Of a DNA stretch of 64,000 nt, positions 54,558 to 63,435 are shown one piece after another. Source of the stretch: Rhodobacterales bacterium. Its GTDB lineage: Bacteria; Pseudomonadota; Alphaproteobacteria; Rhodobacterales; Rhodobacteraceae. The position numbers and the translations under genes are program-made. Location of the stretch: the NCBI GenBank assembly GCA_026400355.1, contig JAPLPE010000041.1, forward strand, positions 1-64,000, written 5' to 3'. The notes under the pieces are model-generated. The model was not told where the DNA came from, searched no databases, and worked only from the letters and a program-made list of their open reading frames with translations. Within the stretch, counting starts at the first letter, position 1. Each line of letters begins with the position of its first letter.

Positions 54558-55754
54558 TCATATGACGGCGCGTTCAAGCAGGGGTTCGTTTCGCAGGATG
54601 CGATCAACGCCGAGAGGGGAGAGGTCGAGGGTCTTGTAGGTGCCGTAAGTCACAAGCTCCGAAAGGCCGCGCCCCATCGCTGGGGATTGCTGCAGGCCAT
54701 GGCCTGAGAAGCCGTTTGCGAAGAGAAAGTTGTCGACTTCGGGATGGGGGCCCACGATCGCGTTCTGGTCCAGCGTGTTGTAGGCGTAATGGCCCACCCA
54801 GGAGTTGATGAGCTTGACCCGTTCGAAGGCCGGCACGCGGGTGGCGATGGAAGGCCAAACCTTGTTTTCCCAGATCGCGTGATCCATCCGGAAATCGTCG
54901 AAAGCCACGGCGGGGTCGCCGTCGTCGGGCGGGCAGCCCGTCATGTAGTAGCGGCCATCGGAGCGCACATGGACTCCCGACGGGTCGATGGTAAGGGGCA
55001 GGTCCTTGGGCAGGGGATCGGCCGCGTCAAAGACGAAGGTGAAGCGGCGGCGCGGTTCGACGGGGATGTCGAGGCCGGCCATCTTCGCCGTGACATTGCC
55101 GCGCGGGCCGGAGGCGTTGATGATGACGCCTGCGGCGACGGTTTCGCCAGAAGCGAGGGTTACGGCGGTGACACGGGATCCTTGCCGGGTGATGCCGGTG
55201 ACTTCGTTAGTGATGTATTCGACGCCGATTTGGCGGGCCTTCTTGCGGAACCAGTCGAATATGGTGCCGCCGTCGAAATATCCTTCGTCCACCGGATTGT
55301 GGGAGCCGAGGATTATTCCGTCGAGATTGTAGAAGGGCCATTCGGCGGCCATCTGGTCGGGCGTCATGATGCGGGTGGCGGCACCGAGGCGGTTCTGCAT
55401 CTTCGCGTTGTCGATCAAGACATCGGCAAACGCCTGGGTGTCGGCCATGTATAGATAACCGAAGGCGTGCAGAAGGATGGACGGGGCCGTGGGGTCGTCC
55501 ATGTAGTCCTTGAAATTATATATGAAGTCGACACCAAACTGGCTGACCTTGACGTTGATTTCGGACCCGAACTGTTGGCGGATGCAGGAATTTGTGTGGG
55601 TGGTAGAGGCCCATTGGTAGGTGGGATCGCGTTCGATGACGAGGATGCGACCCTTGAAATCGGGGTTTCGGGCGGTCCACCAGGCAGCAGAAGAGCCAAT
55701 CATCGCACCGCCGATGATGATCAGATCGTAGAAAGAATGGGCGGGGCTGGTCAT
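54558..55754 (-). CDS. FAD-dependent oxidoreductase (DAO family)
   Basis: 398 residues. N-terminal dinucleotide-binding IIIGGAMIGSSAAWWTAR and ILVIERD, and near the end LFANGFSGHGLQQSPAMGRGLSELV, the second FAD contact of D-amino-acid-oxidase/sarcosine-oxidase proteins. It probably oxidises an amine or N-methylated amino acid. The start overlaps... the stop of the upstream hydantoinase B gene by 4 bp, so the two are translated together. Confidence 0.9.
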   Translation of the reverse strand: MTSPAHSFYDLIIIGGAMIGSSAAWWTARNPDFKGRILVIERDPTYQWASTTHTNSCIRQQFGSEINVKVSQFGVDFIYNFKDYMDDPTAPSILLHAFGYLYMADTQAFADVLIDNAKMQNRLGAATRIMTPDQMAAEWPFYNLDGIILGSHNPVDEGYFDGGTIFDWFRKKARQIGVEYITNEVTGITRQGSRVTAVTLASGETVAAGVIINASGPRGNVTAKMAGLDIPVEPRRRFTFVFDAADPLPKDLPLTIDPSGVHVRSDGRYYMTGCPPDDGDPAVAFDDFRMDHAIWENKVWPSIATRVPAFERVKLINSWVGHYAYNTLDQNAIVGPHPEVDNFLFANGFSGHGLQQSPAMGRGLSELVTYGTYKTLDLSPLGVDRILRNEPLLERAVI

Positions 55755-57406
55755 GCCGTGGCGCTTTCGATTTCAGGGTCCGTCAGGCCGTAAAAGGTGC
55801 GGGCCGAGTCGGGGGTGATGTAGCCAAGGGCGAGGTCGCGCTGGACCTGATCGCGGGGGCGGTTCCGGGGGTCGCCGATGCCGCCGCCGCCGGGGAAGGC
55901 GAGCCGGACGGTCAGGCCCTCGGGCACGGGGAATTTGCCCTTGCCGCCTTTGACGGTACCGTCCGAGAGCACAACCGAGGTGGCGCCGCCGGGGCCTGCC
56001 TGATCGCGGCCGCGGGCGGGGTGATTGACGCGGTCGAACATGGCCGAGAATTCGAAGACGAAGCCTGGGCGTGCGCCGACCTCCATGTATTGGCCAAGGC
56101 CGCCGCGATGGGTGCCGGGGCCGCCGGAGTCGGGACGGAGTTCCTTGCGCCAGATGATGACGGGGCCTGCATGTTCCGTCGCTTCGACCGGCATCGTCAT
56201 CACACCCGAGGGAAAGGCGGTGGCGTTCAGTCCGTCGAGCGCACGGCGGGCGCCGGAGCCGCCTGAGTTGAAGCAGAGCACCTCGGATCGTTCGCCGGTC
56301 GCAGGGTTGCGGAGCGAGACCTGGAAATTGCAGAGCGCGCCCGCGCCTTCGGCGGGTACGGTATTGGGCAGGATCTGGTCGAGCGCGCCATAGACCGTGT
56401 CGGGGATCAGGTGGCCGATCACATGACGGAGCGCCACGGGGTAGGGGCGCGTGACGTTGACAATCGTGTTTTCAGGCGCGGTGATGTGGAAGGGTTCGAG
56501 ACTTGCCGCGTTGTTGGGGATATCGGGCGCGATCGCGCATTTGAGCGCATAGCAGGCATAGGCCTTGGTATAGACCATGGGGACGTTGATGCCCTTAGGG
56601 TCGGGGGCCGATGTGCCGGTGAAATCGGCGCTGACATGTGTGCCATGGGTTTCGACGGTGACGGCGAGGGTGATGGGGGTGGCGTAGCCGTCGATCACCA
56701 TCTGGGAGGAGGCGCGGGCCTGGGGCAAGGCGGCAATGCGTTCCAGCGTGGCGCGGCGGGAGTTGTCGAGAATGAAGGTGGCGATGGTCGACAGATCGGG
56801 CAGGCCATATTCCGACAGCATGGCCGTCAGGCGGCGCTGGCCGATTTCGTTGCAAGCGGCGAGCGCGTAGATATCGCCGATGAGCTGGTCGGGTTCGCGC
56901 GTGTTTGAGCGGAGCATGGCGATCAGGGTGCCGTCGGTCTGGCCCTTGTCGCGCAGCCGCATGATCGGGATCTGGATGCCTTCCTCGAAGATCGAATTGC
57001 CGTCAGCGCCGAAACCCCGGCCGCCGATATCGACGACATGGGCAGTGCAACCAAAGAAGCCAACTTGTTTGCCGTCATGGAAGGCCGGGGTGATGATGGT
57101 TATGTCATGCAGGTGGCCCGTGCCCATCCAGGGGTCGTTGGTGATGTAGACGTCGCCGGGGGCCATGGTGTGGACGCCGATTTCGCGCATGAAATGGGCA
57201 ACCGCGTCGGCCATCGCGTTGACATGGCCGGGGGTGCCGGTGACGGCCTGAGCGAGCATCCGACCCTTTTCATCATAAACACCGGCTGAGAGGTCGCCTG
57301 CCTCGCGGACGGAGGTGGAGAAGGCGGTGCGGATGAGGGCCTGAGCCTGTTCCTCGACCACCGAGATGAGGCGGTTCCACATGATCTGATGGGCGACGGA
57401 GGTCAT
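55751..57406 (-). CDS. Hydantoinase/oxoprolinase B-subunit protein
   Basis: 551 residues. HyuB features: RLISVVEEQAQALIRTAFSTSVREAGDLSAGVYD at the start, GDVYITNDPWMGTGHLHDITIITP, NSGGSGARRALDGLNATAFPSG and FPGGGGIGDP near the end. With the A subunit it forms an ATP-dependent enzyme opening hydantoin, oxoproline or acetone-type substrates. Start MTSVAHQIMWNRL at 57406. Cotranscribed with the FAD oxidoreductase; about 92 bases separate it from the A-subunit gene upstream. Confidence 0.93.
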   Translation of the reverse strand: MTSVAHQIMWNRLISVVEEQAQALIRTAFSTSVREAGDLSAGVYDEKGRMLAQAVTGTPGHVNAMADAVAHFMREIGVHTMAPGDVYITNDPWMGTGHLHDITIITPAFHDGKQVGFFGCTAHVVDIGGRGFGADGNSIFEEGIQIPIMRLRDKGQTDGTLIAMLRSNTREPDQLIGDIYALAACNEIGQRRLTAMLSEYGLPDLSTIATFILDNSRRATLERIAALPQARASSQMVIDGYATPITLAVTVETHGTHVSADFTGTSAPDPKGINVPMVYTKAYACYALKCAIAPDIPNNAASLEPFHITAPENTIVNVTRPYPVALRHVIGHLIPDTVYGALDQILPNTVPAEGAGALCNFQVSLRNPATGERSEVLCFNSGGSGARRALDGLNATAFPSGVMTMPVEATEHAGPVIIWRKELRPDSGGPGTHRGGLGQYMEVGARPGFVFEFSAMFDRVNHPARGRDQAGPGGATSVVLSDGTVKGGKGKFPVPEGLTVRLAFPGGGGIGDPRNRPRDQVQRDLALGYITPDSARTFYGLTDPEIESATA

Positions 57407-57498
57407 GGGGTGGTCCTTTGGGTGGGGTGTCGGCCGAGGGTTTGGACGGAACATGCCGGGGGAAGGTGGGTTTCACTCATCCTGCAGGGTAGTGGGTG

Positions 57499-59565
57499 TC
57501 ACGTTATGCGCTCAACGTCGATGCATCCGTCGGCGCGGCCGGTAGCGGTGAAGCCTGCGGGGACGATGATCGTCGTTTCGTCCTCGGTGATCGCGGCGGG
57601 GCCTTCGATCAGTGCACCGTCGGTCAGCCGTTTGCGGTGGATTTCGGCCGCGCGGACCATGCTGGCGCTGGCGGGGTTGAAGAGGGGACGCTCATCCGCC
57701 AGGACGGGCGACCTAGGTGGGGTGGGTGTCACCGGAACCGGGTCGGCTGTTGGCGTGGTGGCGTTGACTGCCCAGACGGTGATCTCGACGGCCATCCCGG
57801 CGACAGTTCGGCCGAAGAGGCTTGAGTATTCGGCCTCGAAGAGTTCGAGGAAACCGGGTGCGGTGGGATGTTCGGCAAGGCCGCGGGTGAGGGTGACGGG
57901 GATTTCCCAGCCCTGACCCTTGTACCGCATATAGACCTTGTAGTCGGCCTCGATCGTGGCGGTCGCGTCGCAGGAGCGGACGAAGGCGGTCGCCTCGTCC
58001 CTCAGGCTCGCGAACAGGTCGCGGACGGTGTCGCGGTCAAAGGCGTCCATGCGCATGTAGACCGAGCGTGTCGCCTCGAAGGCATATGGCGCGCGGAGGA
58101 AGCCGATGGCCGAACCCACGCCCGCGCCGGGGGGGACGATCAGGCGGTCGATGCCCAGTTTCTCGCAGAGGCGTCCGGCATGGAGGGGCGCTGCGCCGCC
58201 AAAGGCGATCATGGTGTACTGGCTCAGGTCTTCGCCGTTTTCGACGGCATGGACGCGGGCGGCGTTGGCCATGTTTTCATCCACAACCTCGGACAGGCCG
58301 AAGGCAGCGGTGAGGGCGTCCATATGAAGGCGTTCGCCCAGATGGGCCATCAGGGCGCTCTGAGAGGCGACAGGGTCGAGCGGGATGGAGCCGCCGGCGA
58401 AAGCGGCGGGATCAAGGCGGCCGAGGGTGAGGTCGGCGTCCGTCACGGCGGGGCGGGTGCCGCCGCGCCGGTAGCAGGCGGGGCCCGGTTCGGAGCCCGC
58501 GGATTCCGGGCCGACGCGGATCTGGTTGAGGGCATCGACATGGGCGATGGAACCGCCGCCCGCACCGATCTCGACCATGTCGATCACCGGGATCGAGATC
58601 GGCATACCCGAGCCCTTCTTGAAACGGTAGGAGCGGGCGACTTCGAACACTCGGGCTGTCTTGGGCGTGCCGCCGCGGATCAGGCAGATCTTGGCGGTGG
58701 TGCCGCCCATATCGAAGGACAGGACCTTGGTTAGGCCGTAACGGCGGGCGACGTGGGCGGCAAAGATCGCGCCCCCGGCGGGGCCGCTTTCGACGAGACG
58801 GACGGGGTATTCGGCGGCGGCGTCGATCGAAATGATCCCGCCGCCCGAATGCATGAGGAAGATCGGACAGGTGGCGCCATTCTCGGCCAGCCTTGCGCGC
58901 AGGCGGCCGAGGTAGCTTTGCATCATCGGCTTGACGTAGGCATTGGCGCAGGTGGTATTGAAACGCTCATATTCCCGCATCTGGGGGGAGACGTCGGATG
59001 AGAGCGATACCGAGACGCCAGGAATCCGTTCGATCAGAACATCGCGGATCAGGCGTTCGTGCGCGTGGTTGAGGTAGCTGTGCAGGAGTCCCACGGCGAC
59101 TGAGGCCACGCCCCGCAGGCGGTCGGCCAGCGCCTCGACCTCGGACCGTTCGAGGGGGATCAGGATGTCGCCGCTGGCGTCGATCCGTTCGCGGACCGTA
59201 TGACGGTCGTTGCGAGGGATGAGCGGCAGGGGAAGGGTGAGGTTCAGGTCGTATTGTTCGAACCGGGATTCGGTCCGCATCTCGATCACATCGCGGAAGC
59301 CCTCGGTCGTTATGAAGGCGGTCCGTGCCCCGCGCCGTTCAATCAGCGCGTTGGTGGCCAGCGTTGTGCCGTGGATGATCCGGGTGATCATGTCGGGCGT
59401 GAGGCATAGCCTGGCACAGACCTGCGCGATGCCGTCGAGGATCGCATCTTCGGGCGCGGCATAGGTCGTCAGAACCTTGGTGGAGACCATGCCGTCGGCC
59501 GTTTCCAGAACCACGTCGGTGAAGGTGCCGCCGATATCGACGCCGAGATTTGCATATTCAGTCAT
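57499..59565 (-). CDS. Hydantoinase/oxoprolinase A-subunit protein
   Basis: 688 residues. HyuA: GVDIGGTFTDVVLET at the start (ATP-binding), IIHGTTLATNALIERRGARTAFITTEGFRDV, LSFDMGGTTAKICLI and VEIGAGGGSIA. The actin-like ATPase half activates the lactam for ring opening with HyuB. Start MTEYANLGVDIGG at 59565; an upstream in-frame extension is not family-like. First catabolic gene of the leftward HyuA-HyuB-FAD oxidoreductase operon. Confidence 0.93.
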   Translation of the reverse strand: MTEYANLGVDIGGTFTDVVLETADGMVSTKVLTTYAAPEDAILDGIAQVCARLCLTPDMITRIIHGTTLATNALIERRGARTAFITTEGFRDVIEMRTESRFEQYDLNLTLPLPLIPRNDRHTVRERIDASGDILIPLERSEVEALADRLRGVASVAVGLLHSYLNHAHERLIRDVLIERIPGVSVSLSSDVSPQMREYERFNTTCANAYVKPMMQSYLGRLRARLAENGATCPIFLMHSGGGIISIDAAAEYPVRLVESGPAGGAIFAAHVARRYGLTKVLSFDMGGTTAKICLIRGGTPKTARVFEVARSYRFKKGSGMPISIPVIDMVEIGAGGGSIAHVDALNQIRVGPESAGSEPGPACYRRGGTRPAVTDADLTLGRLDPAAFAGGSIPLDPVASQSALMAHLGERLHMDALTAAFGLSEVVDENMANAARVHAVENGEDLSQYTMIAFGGAAPLHAGRLCEKLGIDRLIVPPGAGVGSAIGFLRAPYAFEATRSVYMRMDAFDRDTVRDLFASLRDEATAFVRSCDATATIEADYKVYMRYKGQGWEIPVTLTRGLAEHPTAPGFLELFEAEYSSLFGRTVAGMAVEITVWAVNATTPTADPVPVTPTPPRSPVLADERPLFNPASASMVRAAEIHRKRLTDGALIEGPAAITEDETTIIVPAGFTATGRADGCIDVERIT

Positions 59566-59698
59566 GAGCGGACGGTAATCGTGCGCCCGGGGGAAGTGAA
59601 GGGGGGCGGACGTGGCGTCGGGGTCGATGGGCCGCTCGTACCGCGCGGACGCGTTTGGCATCAATAGAGGTTTCTGGTCGTGGTGCTTTGACGAAGGG

Positions 59699-60102
59699 TC
59701 AGGCCGCGCAATGAGAGGGCGGCTTGGCGGGCCCGGGTGAGAAGTAGGAGGCAGCGAGCGCTGTTACCATCTGGCAGTCCATGAGGAGGAGGTTGTCGTC
59801 ATCGGGGTCGGTCGAGCGGGTGAGGAGTGTGGCGATCTGTGCTTCGTCCTCTGCCAGGCAGGGGTATCCGGGGCCGTAGCGGCGCAGAGCGGGGCCCTGT
59901 TTGACGATTGTCAGGCAGAGGCGGTGGAAGGCGTCTGTGGCGGCTTTGGTCCGCTCGAAGGCGAGGGTCCGGGCGTCGGAGACGGCCTTGGGGCCCGCGG
60001 GCACCAGGGACGGGGGACGACGACGGCGACGCGTTCCTCTTGCGACAAGTCTGCTAGGGTGGTGTCATGCGCGTGCCAGAGTGCGGGAGAATGTTCGGTC
60101 AT
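59699..60102 (-). pseudogene. Small unknown gene split by a frameshift in a C-rich run
   Basis: ATG 60102 starts MTEHSPALWHAHDTTLADLSQEERVAVVVPR. That frame turns into Pro/Ser-rich noise and stops at 59911. The neighbouring frame from about 60004 reads VPAGPKAVSDARTLAFERTKAATDAFHRLCLTIVKQGP and continues to 59699 with normal codon use. Adding one base near 60006-60015, where C-runs occur, joins them to a 134-residue protein. The family is not recognised; it is soluble with DPDDDNLLLMDCQMVTALA near the end. Real mutation or sequencing error. Confidence 0.55.
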
Positions 60103-60317
60103 CGTGTCAGGATCATCTTGCCTGTGCGGGTGATCGTGCTTCGTGCTGGCTGAGCGGGACCAGCGGGGCTTCCAGTGGAAGAACCGCCCGGCTCACGTCC
60201 ATCCGTATCCACCGGCCCCCATTCCGACAGCCTGTCAGAAGGCCTGCACCTGCCCCGGTGGGTGCGTCGAAAGGTTGGTCTGGGCGATCACTTGGGTCCG
60301 GTCCGGCGCTTCGCCGC

Positions 60318-60965
60318 TTATCCCTTCAGCATCCGCAGCCCCTGCGTAGCATCCGTCCGCACGGCCAGCCGCAGGCCCGGTTCGTCGCCCGCCTTGAGCG
60401 CCGCAAGGATCAGCTTGTGGTGATAGGGCGGGTCGGAACGATTCAGACGGCTGTAAAGCGCGCGCATCGACGGGCCGAGCTGGAGCCAGACGGTTTCCGT
60501 CAATGCAAGGATCGCGGGGGCCTGGGCGCGAAGATAAAGCGTGCGGTGAAACTCGAGGTTCATGCGGATATAGCCCGAGGCATCCTGACGGGCGACCATC
60601 TGGCTGACCCCTTGATTGATGGTCTCGAGCCGGTCGATCAGCGCAAAGTGGGCGCGCGGCAGGGCGCGGCTGGCGAGTTCGGGTTCGAGGAGGGCTCGAA
60701 GGGTGGCCAGTTCCTCGATCCGGTCGTTCGAGAGCGCTGGAGTAGAGATGCGTCCCGAGGAGGAAAGCTGTAGCGCCCCTTCGGCGGCCAAACGTCGCAC
60801 CGATTCGCGGGCGGGGGTCATCGACACGTCGTAATGCTTGGCGATGCCCCGGATTGTAAGCGCCTCGCCGGGTTCAAGTTCTCCATGCATGATGCGGGAC
60901 CGGAGCGAGCGGTAGACGCGGTCATGGGCGACGCCGACAGGATCGGGGGGGCGGGGCGGGATCAT
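60318..60965 (-). CDS. GntR-family regulator with FCD domain
   Basis: 215 residues. Winged helix at 10-75: VYRSLRSRIMHGELEPGEALTIRGIAKHYDVSMTPARESVRRLAAEGAL. C-terminal FCD ligand domain with LRALLEPELASRAL, the metal-type His and NLEFHRTLYLRA. FCD regulators usually repress catabolic genes and respond to organic acids. The start at 60965 is immediately preceded by a perfect palindrome, so autoregulation is likely. The hydantoinase/FAD oxidoreductase operon downstream is the obvious second target (inference). Confidence 0.9.
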   Translation of the reverse strand: MIPPRPPDPVGVAHDRVYRSLRSRIMHGELEPGEALTIRGIAKHYDVSMTPARESVRRLAAEGALQLSSSGRISTPALSNDRIEELATLRALLEPELASRALPRAHFALIDRLETINQGVSQMVARQDASGYIRMNLEFHRTLYLRAQAPAILALTETVWLQLGPSMRALYSRLNRSDPPYHHKLILAALKAGDEPGLRLAVRTDATQGLRMLKG

Positions 60966-60992
60966 GCGGTATTTGTGATCACAAATACCGCA
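60965..60992. promoter_or_regulatory. 28-bp perfect palindrome, probable GntR/FCD operator
   Basis: The half-site TGCGGTATTTGTGA is repeated perfectly in inverted form with no spacer. The centre TTGTGATCACAA resembles known operators of GntR/FCD regulators. It occupies nearly all of the 35 bases between the upstream metallopeptidase stop (61001) and the regulator start (60965), abutting the start codon. Binding there would block translation initiation or transcription directly. Confidence 0.75.
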
Positions 60993-61000
60993 CCGGTCAA

Positions 61001-61690
61001 TCAGCCGAATCGTACCCGGTGCAGGGTTTCGCCGTTGGTGCGCAACCAGCGGCGACAATCCTCGTGTCCGGGAAACAGCCTTTCGACCACCGACCAGAAA
61101 GCAGGGGAGTGGTTCATCTGCGCCAGATGGGCTACCTCGTGGGCGGCAACGTAGTCCAGCACCTCGGGCGGGGCCATGATCAGGCGCCAAGAATACATCA
61201 GATCGCCTTCGTGCGAGCAGGAGCCCCAGCGCGACCGCGTGTCGCGGAGAGTCAGCTTGCGGTAGGGGCGGCCGAGTAGGCCGGAATAGTGGTCCGAGGC
61301 GGCGGAAAGGCGGTCGCGTGCCTCGGTCTTGAGGAAGGCCTGCAGGCGTGCACCAGCGCGGTCGGGATCTTCTGGCAGGACGAGGTCGGCCCCCTGCAGC
61401 GTGGGCCTGCGAACCGGGCCGGGGACAAGGCGCAATCTCAGCCCGCGATAAGGAATCGTGGCGCCAAAGGTGGCAACCGACTCGGCCCCCATCTTTGACA
61501 GGTGACCGCGCAGCCAGCCTTCACGGTCTTTCACGAAAGCCAGACCTTCGCGCATCGGCACGCCCGTTGGCAGGGTCAGCGTCACCCTTCCATCCACCCG
61601 CGAGACACGCAGCGACAAACGCCGCGCCCGGGCGGATTTCCGGAAGGAAACAGAGATCGGGGGGGTGCCGGGCAGGACATGTTCGCCCAT
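61001..61690 (-). CDS. YgjP/DUF45-type zinc metallopeptidase-like protein
   Basis: 229 residues. The HEVAHLAQMNHSPAFW segment (about 184-199) is the HExxH zinc motif with third ligand His, typical of YgjP (M48-like/WLM). DTRSRWGSCSHEGDLMYSWRLIMAP precedes it as in the family. Cytoplasmic. Start MGEHVLPGTP at 61690 follows AAGGAGA. Substrate unknown. Divergent from the FYDLN-acid protein gene. Confidence 0.92.
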   Translation of the reverse strand: MGEHVLPGTPPISVSFRKSARARRLSLRVSRVDGRVTLTLPTGVPMREGLAFVKDREGWLRGHLSKMGAESVATFGATIPYRGLRLRLVPGPVRRPTLQGADLVLPEDPDRAGARLQAFLKTEARDRLSAASDHYSGLLGRPYRKLTLRDTRSRWGSCSHEGDLMYSWRLIMAPPEVLDYVAAHEVAHLAQMNHSPAFWSVVERLFPGHEDCRRWLRTNGETLHRVRFG

Positions 61691-61845
61691 GTACGCTTCT
61701 CCTTGCAACGTTCCTGACCTGACGACCAAGCCAAAGGCTTTACACGCAAGCCCGCTTATGGCAGGGGACTCCGATCCACCGCAAGACCAAGCACCCCCAC
61801 CGGAAGCCGACTTGCCGTCCTGACCAGATTTTGAAGGAATCTTCC

Positions 61846-62172
61846 ATGCCCAAACCCGAATGGGGAAAGAAGCGTATCTGCCCGACCACGGGCAAGCGTT
61901 TCTATGACATGAACGCCAATCCGATCGTGAGCCCCTATACCGGCCAGGTCGTGACGCTGGACCTTGGCAAGAGCCGCACGATGGTGGCCGACGCAGAGGA
62001 TGCACAGACCAAGAAGCTGAAGGTTCTCGAGGACGAGGACGATCTGCTTCTCGACGATGAAGAGACCGAGGACGACGTTGATCTGGGCGATGAAGTGCTC
62101 GAGGACGATGAAGAAGACGATGTCTCGTTCGACGAGCTGGGTGACGTTGCGGCGGACGACGACGACCGCTGA
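61846..62172 (+). CDS. FYDLN-acid family protein (TIGR02300)
   Basis: 108 residues. The conserved N-terminal part is MPKPEWGKKRICPTTGKRFYDMNANPIVSPYTG, with FYDM where the family has FYDLN. A very acidic tail of Asp/Glu follows (about 65-108). It is a small alphaproteobacterial protein of unknown function, perhaps metal- or RNA-binding through the GKR/Cys region. GAAGGA precedes ATG 61846. It is followed about 100 bases later by a tRNA gene. Confidence 0.92.
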   Translation: MPKPEWGKKRICPTTGKRFYDMNANPIVSPYTGQVVTLDLGKSRTMVADAEDAQTKKLKVLEDEDDLLLDDEETEDDVDLGDEVLEDDEEDDVSFDELGDVAADDDDR

Positions 62173-62275
62173 GATTTGCGCGATCTTTGACGGCCCGACC
62201 GGGATTTTTCCACTTGAACTCGGTCGGAGCCGCACATAGACAACGGCTCGCAGTCCGAAGCGGCTGCACCCGGTT

Positions 62276-62351
<76 letters not shown>

Positions 62352-62577
62352 ACCTAAACGCTGAAGGCTTTCGGCCCGGTTACTCCAACAGAGCGCCTAT
62401 GGCGGGTCAAGTCCCTGGGGCGTGGTTGCAGATCACTGGCTTGCGCTTTGGGTTGGTCGCCGAGGCAATTCTGACGATTACTCTTCGTCTGGGGACTTTG
62501 GCACAGTCCGACACCAATAACAGAAACGTCACAAGTCCGACCTAAACTGTCACCCGAAACGGAACAGGGGGGACGGA

Positions 62578-63435
62578 GTGGGGGTGGATGGAATTGCAGT
62601 CCGGATTGCGGGTCACAAGACCCGGCTGAAATGGCATCGTCTGCGCCGGTCCATGACCGATCCGGAGTTTGGGACCGCGGTGATGACGGCGGGCTTTGCG
62701 CTGGGCGCATCGATGGAGCTTGATCTGCGGGTGCGCGGGGACGGGGGTTTTGCTGTTCTGCACGACGACATGCTGGAAGGGGAAACGACAGGGGCTGGGC
62801 GGGTCGCGGATTGGACGGGCGATGCGTTGGGGGCGACCACTTACCGGCAGTCGGGCGATAAGGTTGTCCTGTCAGAGAGGCTGGCAGCGATGATGCCGTC
62901 AGCTCATCCCGAGGCCCTGCTCCAGTTTGACATGAAGGATGATCTGGATGTCGTCGGGCCGCGTGGGATCGATCATCTGGCTGACCATTTTGGCAGCACC
63001 AGAAGCCCGATTATCTTTTCGGGCGGTTCAACCGCACTGATCCGCGCGCTGGCGGAACGACTACCCCATATCCCGCGCGGGATCGACCCAACGGACCGGC
63101 TGGCGGCAATCGCCCCCGGCCGGGGGATTGCCGCCGCCGAGGCGGCGCTGCTGGCCGAGTTGCGGGACGGGACCGAGCCGGACACCTGCTATCTGAGTTG
63201 GGAGCTCGTGCTGGAATTCCAGCGGGGGGGGCTTGACCTGGTGGCGCTCTGCCATGCGGAAGGCGTAAGGGTGGATGCCTGGACCTACAATCTCACCGAT
63301 CCGGCGGGTGGATTCACCGATGTCGAATGGGGCGAATTCTTTCTGCTCATGTCCTTGCGGCCCGACCAGATCACGACAGACGAATCCCGTGCAACCGAGG
63401 CGGCCTGGCTGGCCCGGACCGGGGGCGCGGCGTGA
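62578..63435 (+). CDS. Glycerophosphodiester phosphodiesterase (GDPD) family protein
   Basis: 285 residues from GTG 62578 (GGGGGGACGG upstream). The active-site start is GHKTRLKWHRLRRSM, with MELDLRVRGDGGFAVLHDDMLEGETTGAGRVA following, as in GDPD enzymes that split glycerophosphodiesters. The usual HRG is replaced by GHKT, so substrate or activity may differ. LLQFDMKDD and VDAWTYNLTDP fit the later metal and barrel motifs. The stop overlaps the next gene (GTGA). Confidence 0.85.
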   Translation: MGVDGIAVRIAGHKTRLKWHRLRRSMTDPEFGTAVMTAGFALGASMELDLRVRGDGGFAVLHDDMLEGETTGAGRVADWTGDALGATTYRQSGDKVVLSERLAAMMPSAHPEALLQFDMKDDLDVVGPRGIDHLADHFGSTRSPIIFSGGSTALIRALAERLPHIPRGIDPTDRLAAIAPGRGIAAAEAALLAELRDGTEPDTCYLSWELVLEFQRGGLDLVALCHAEGVRVDAWTYNLTDPAGGFTDVEWGEFFLLMSLRPDQITTDESRATEAAWLARTGGAA

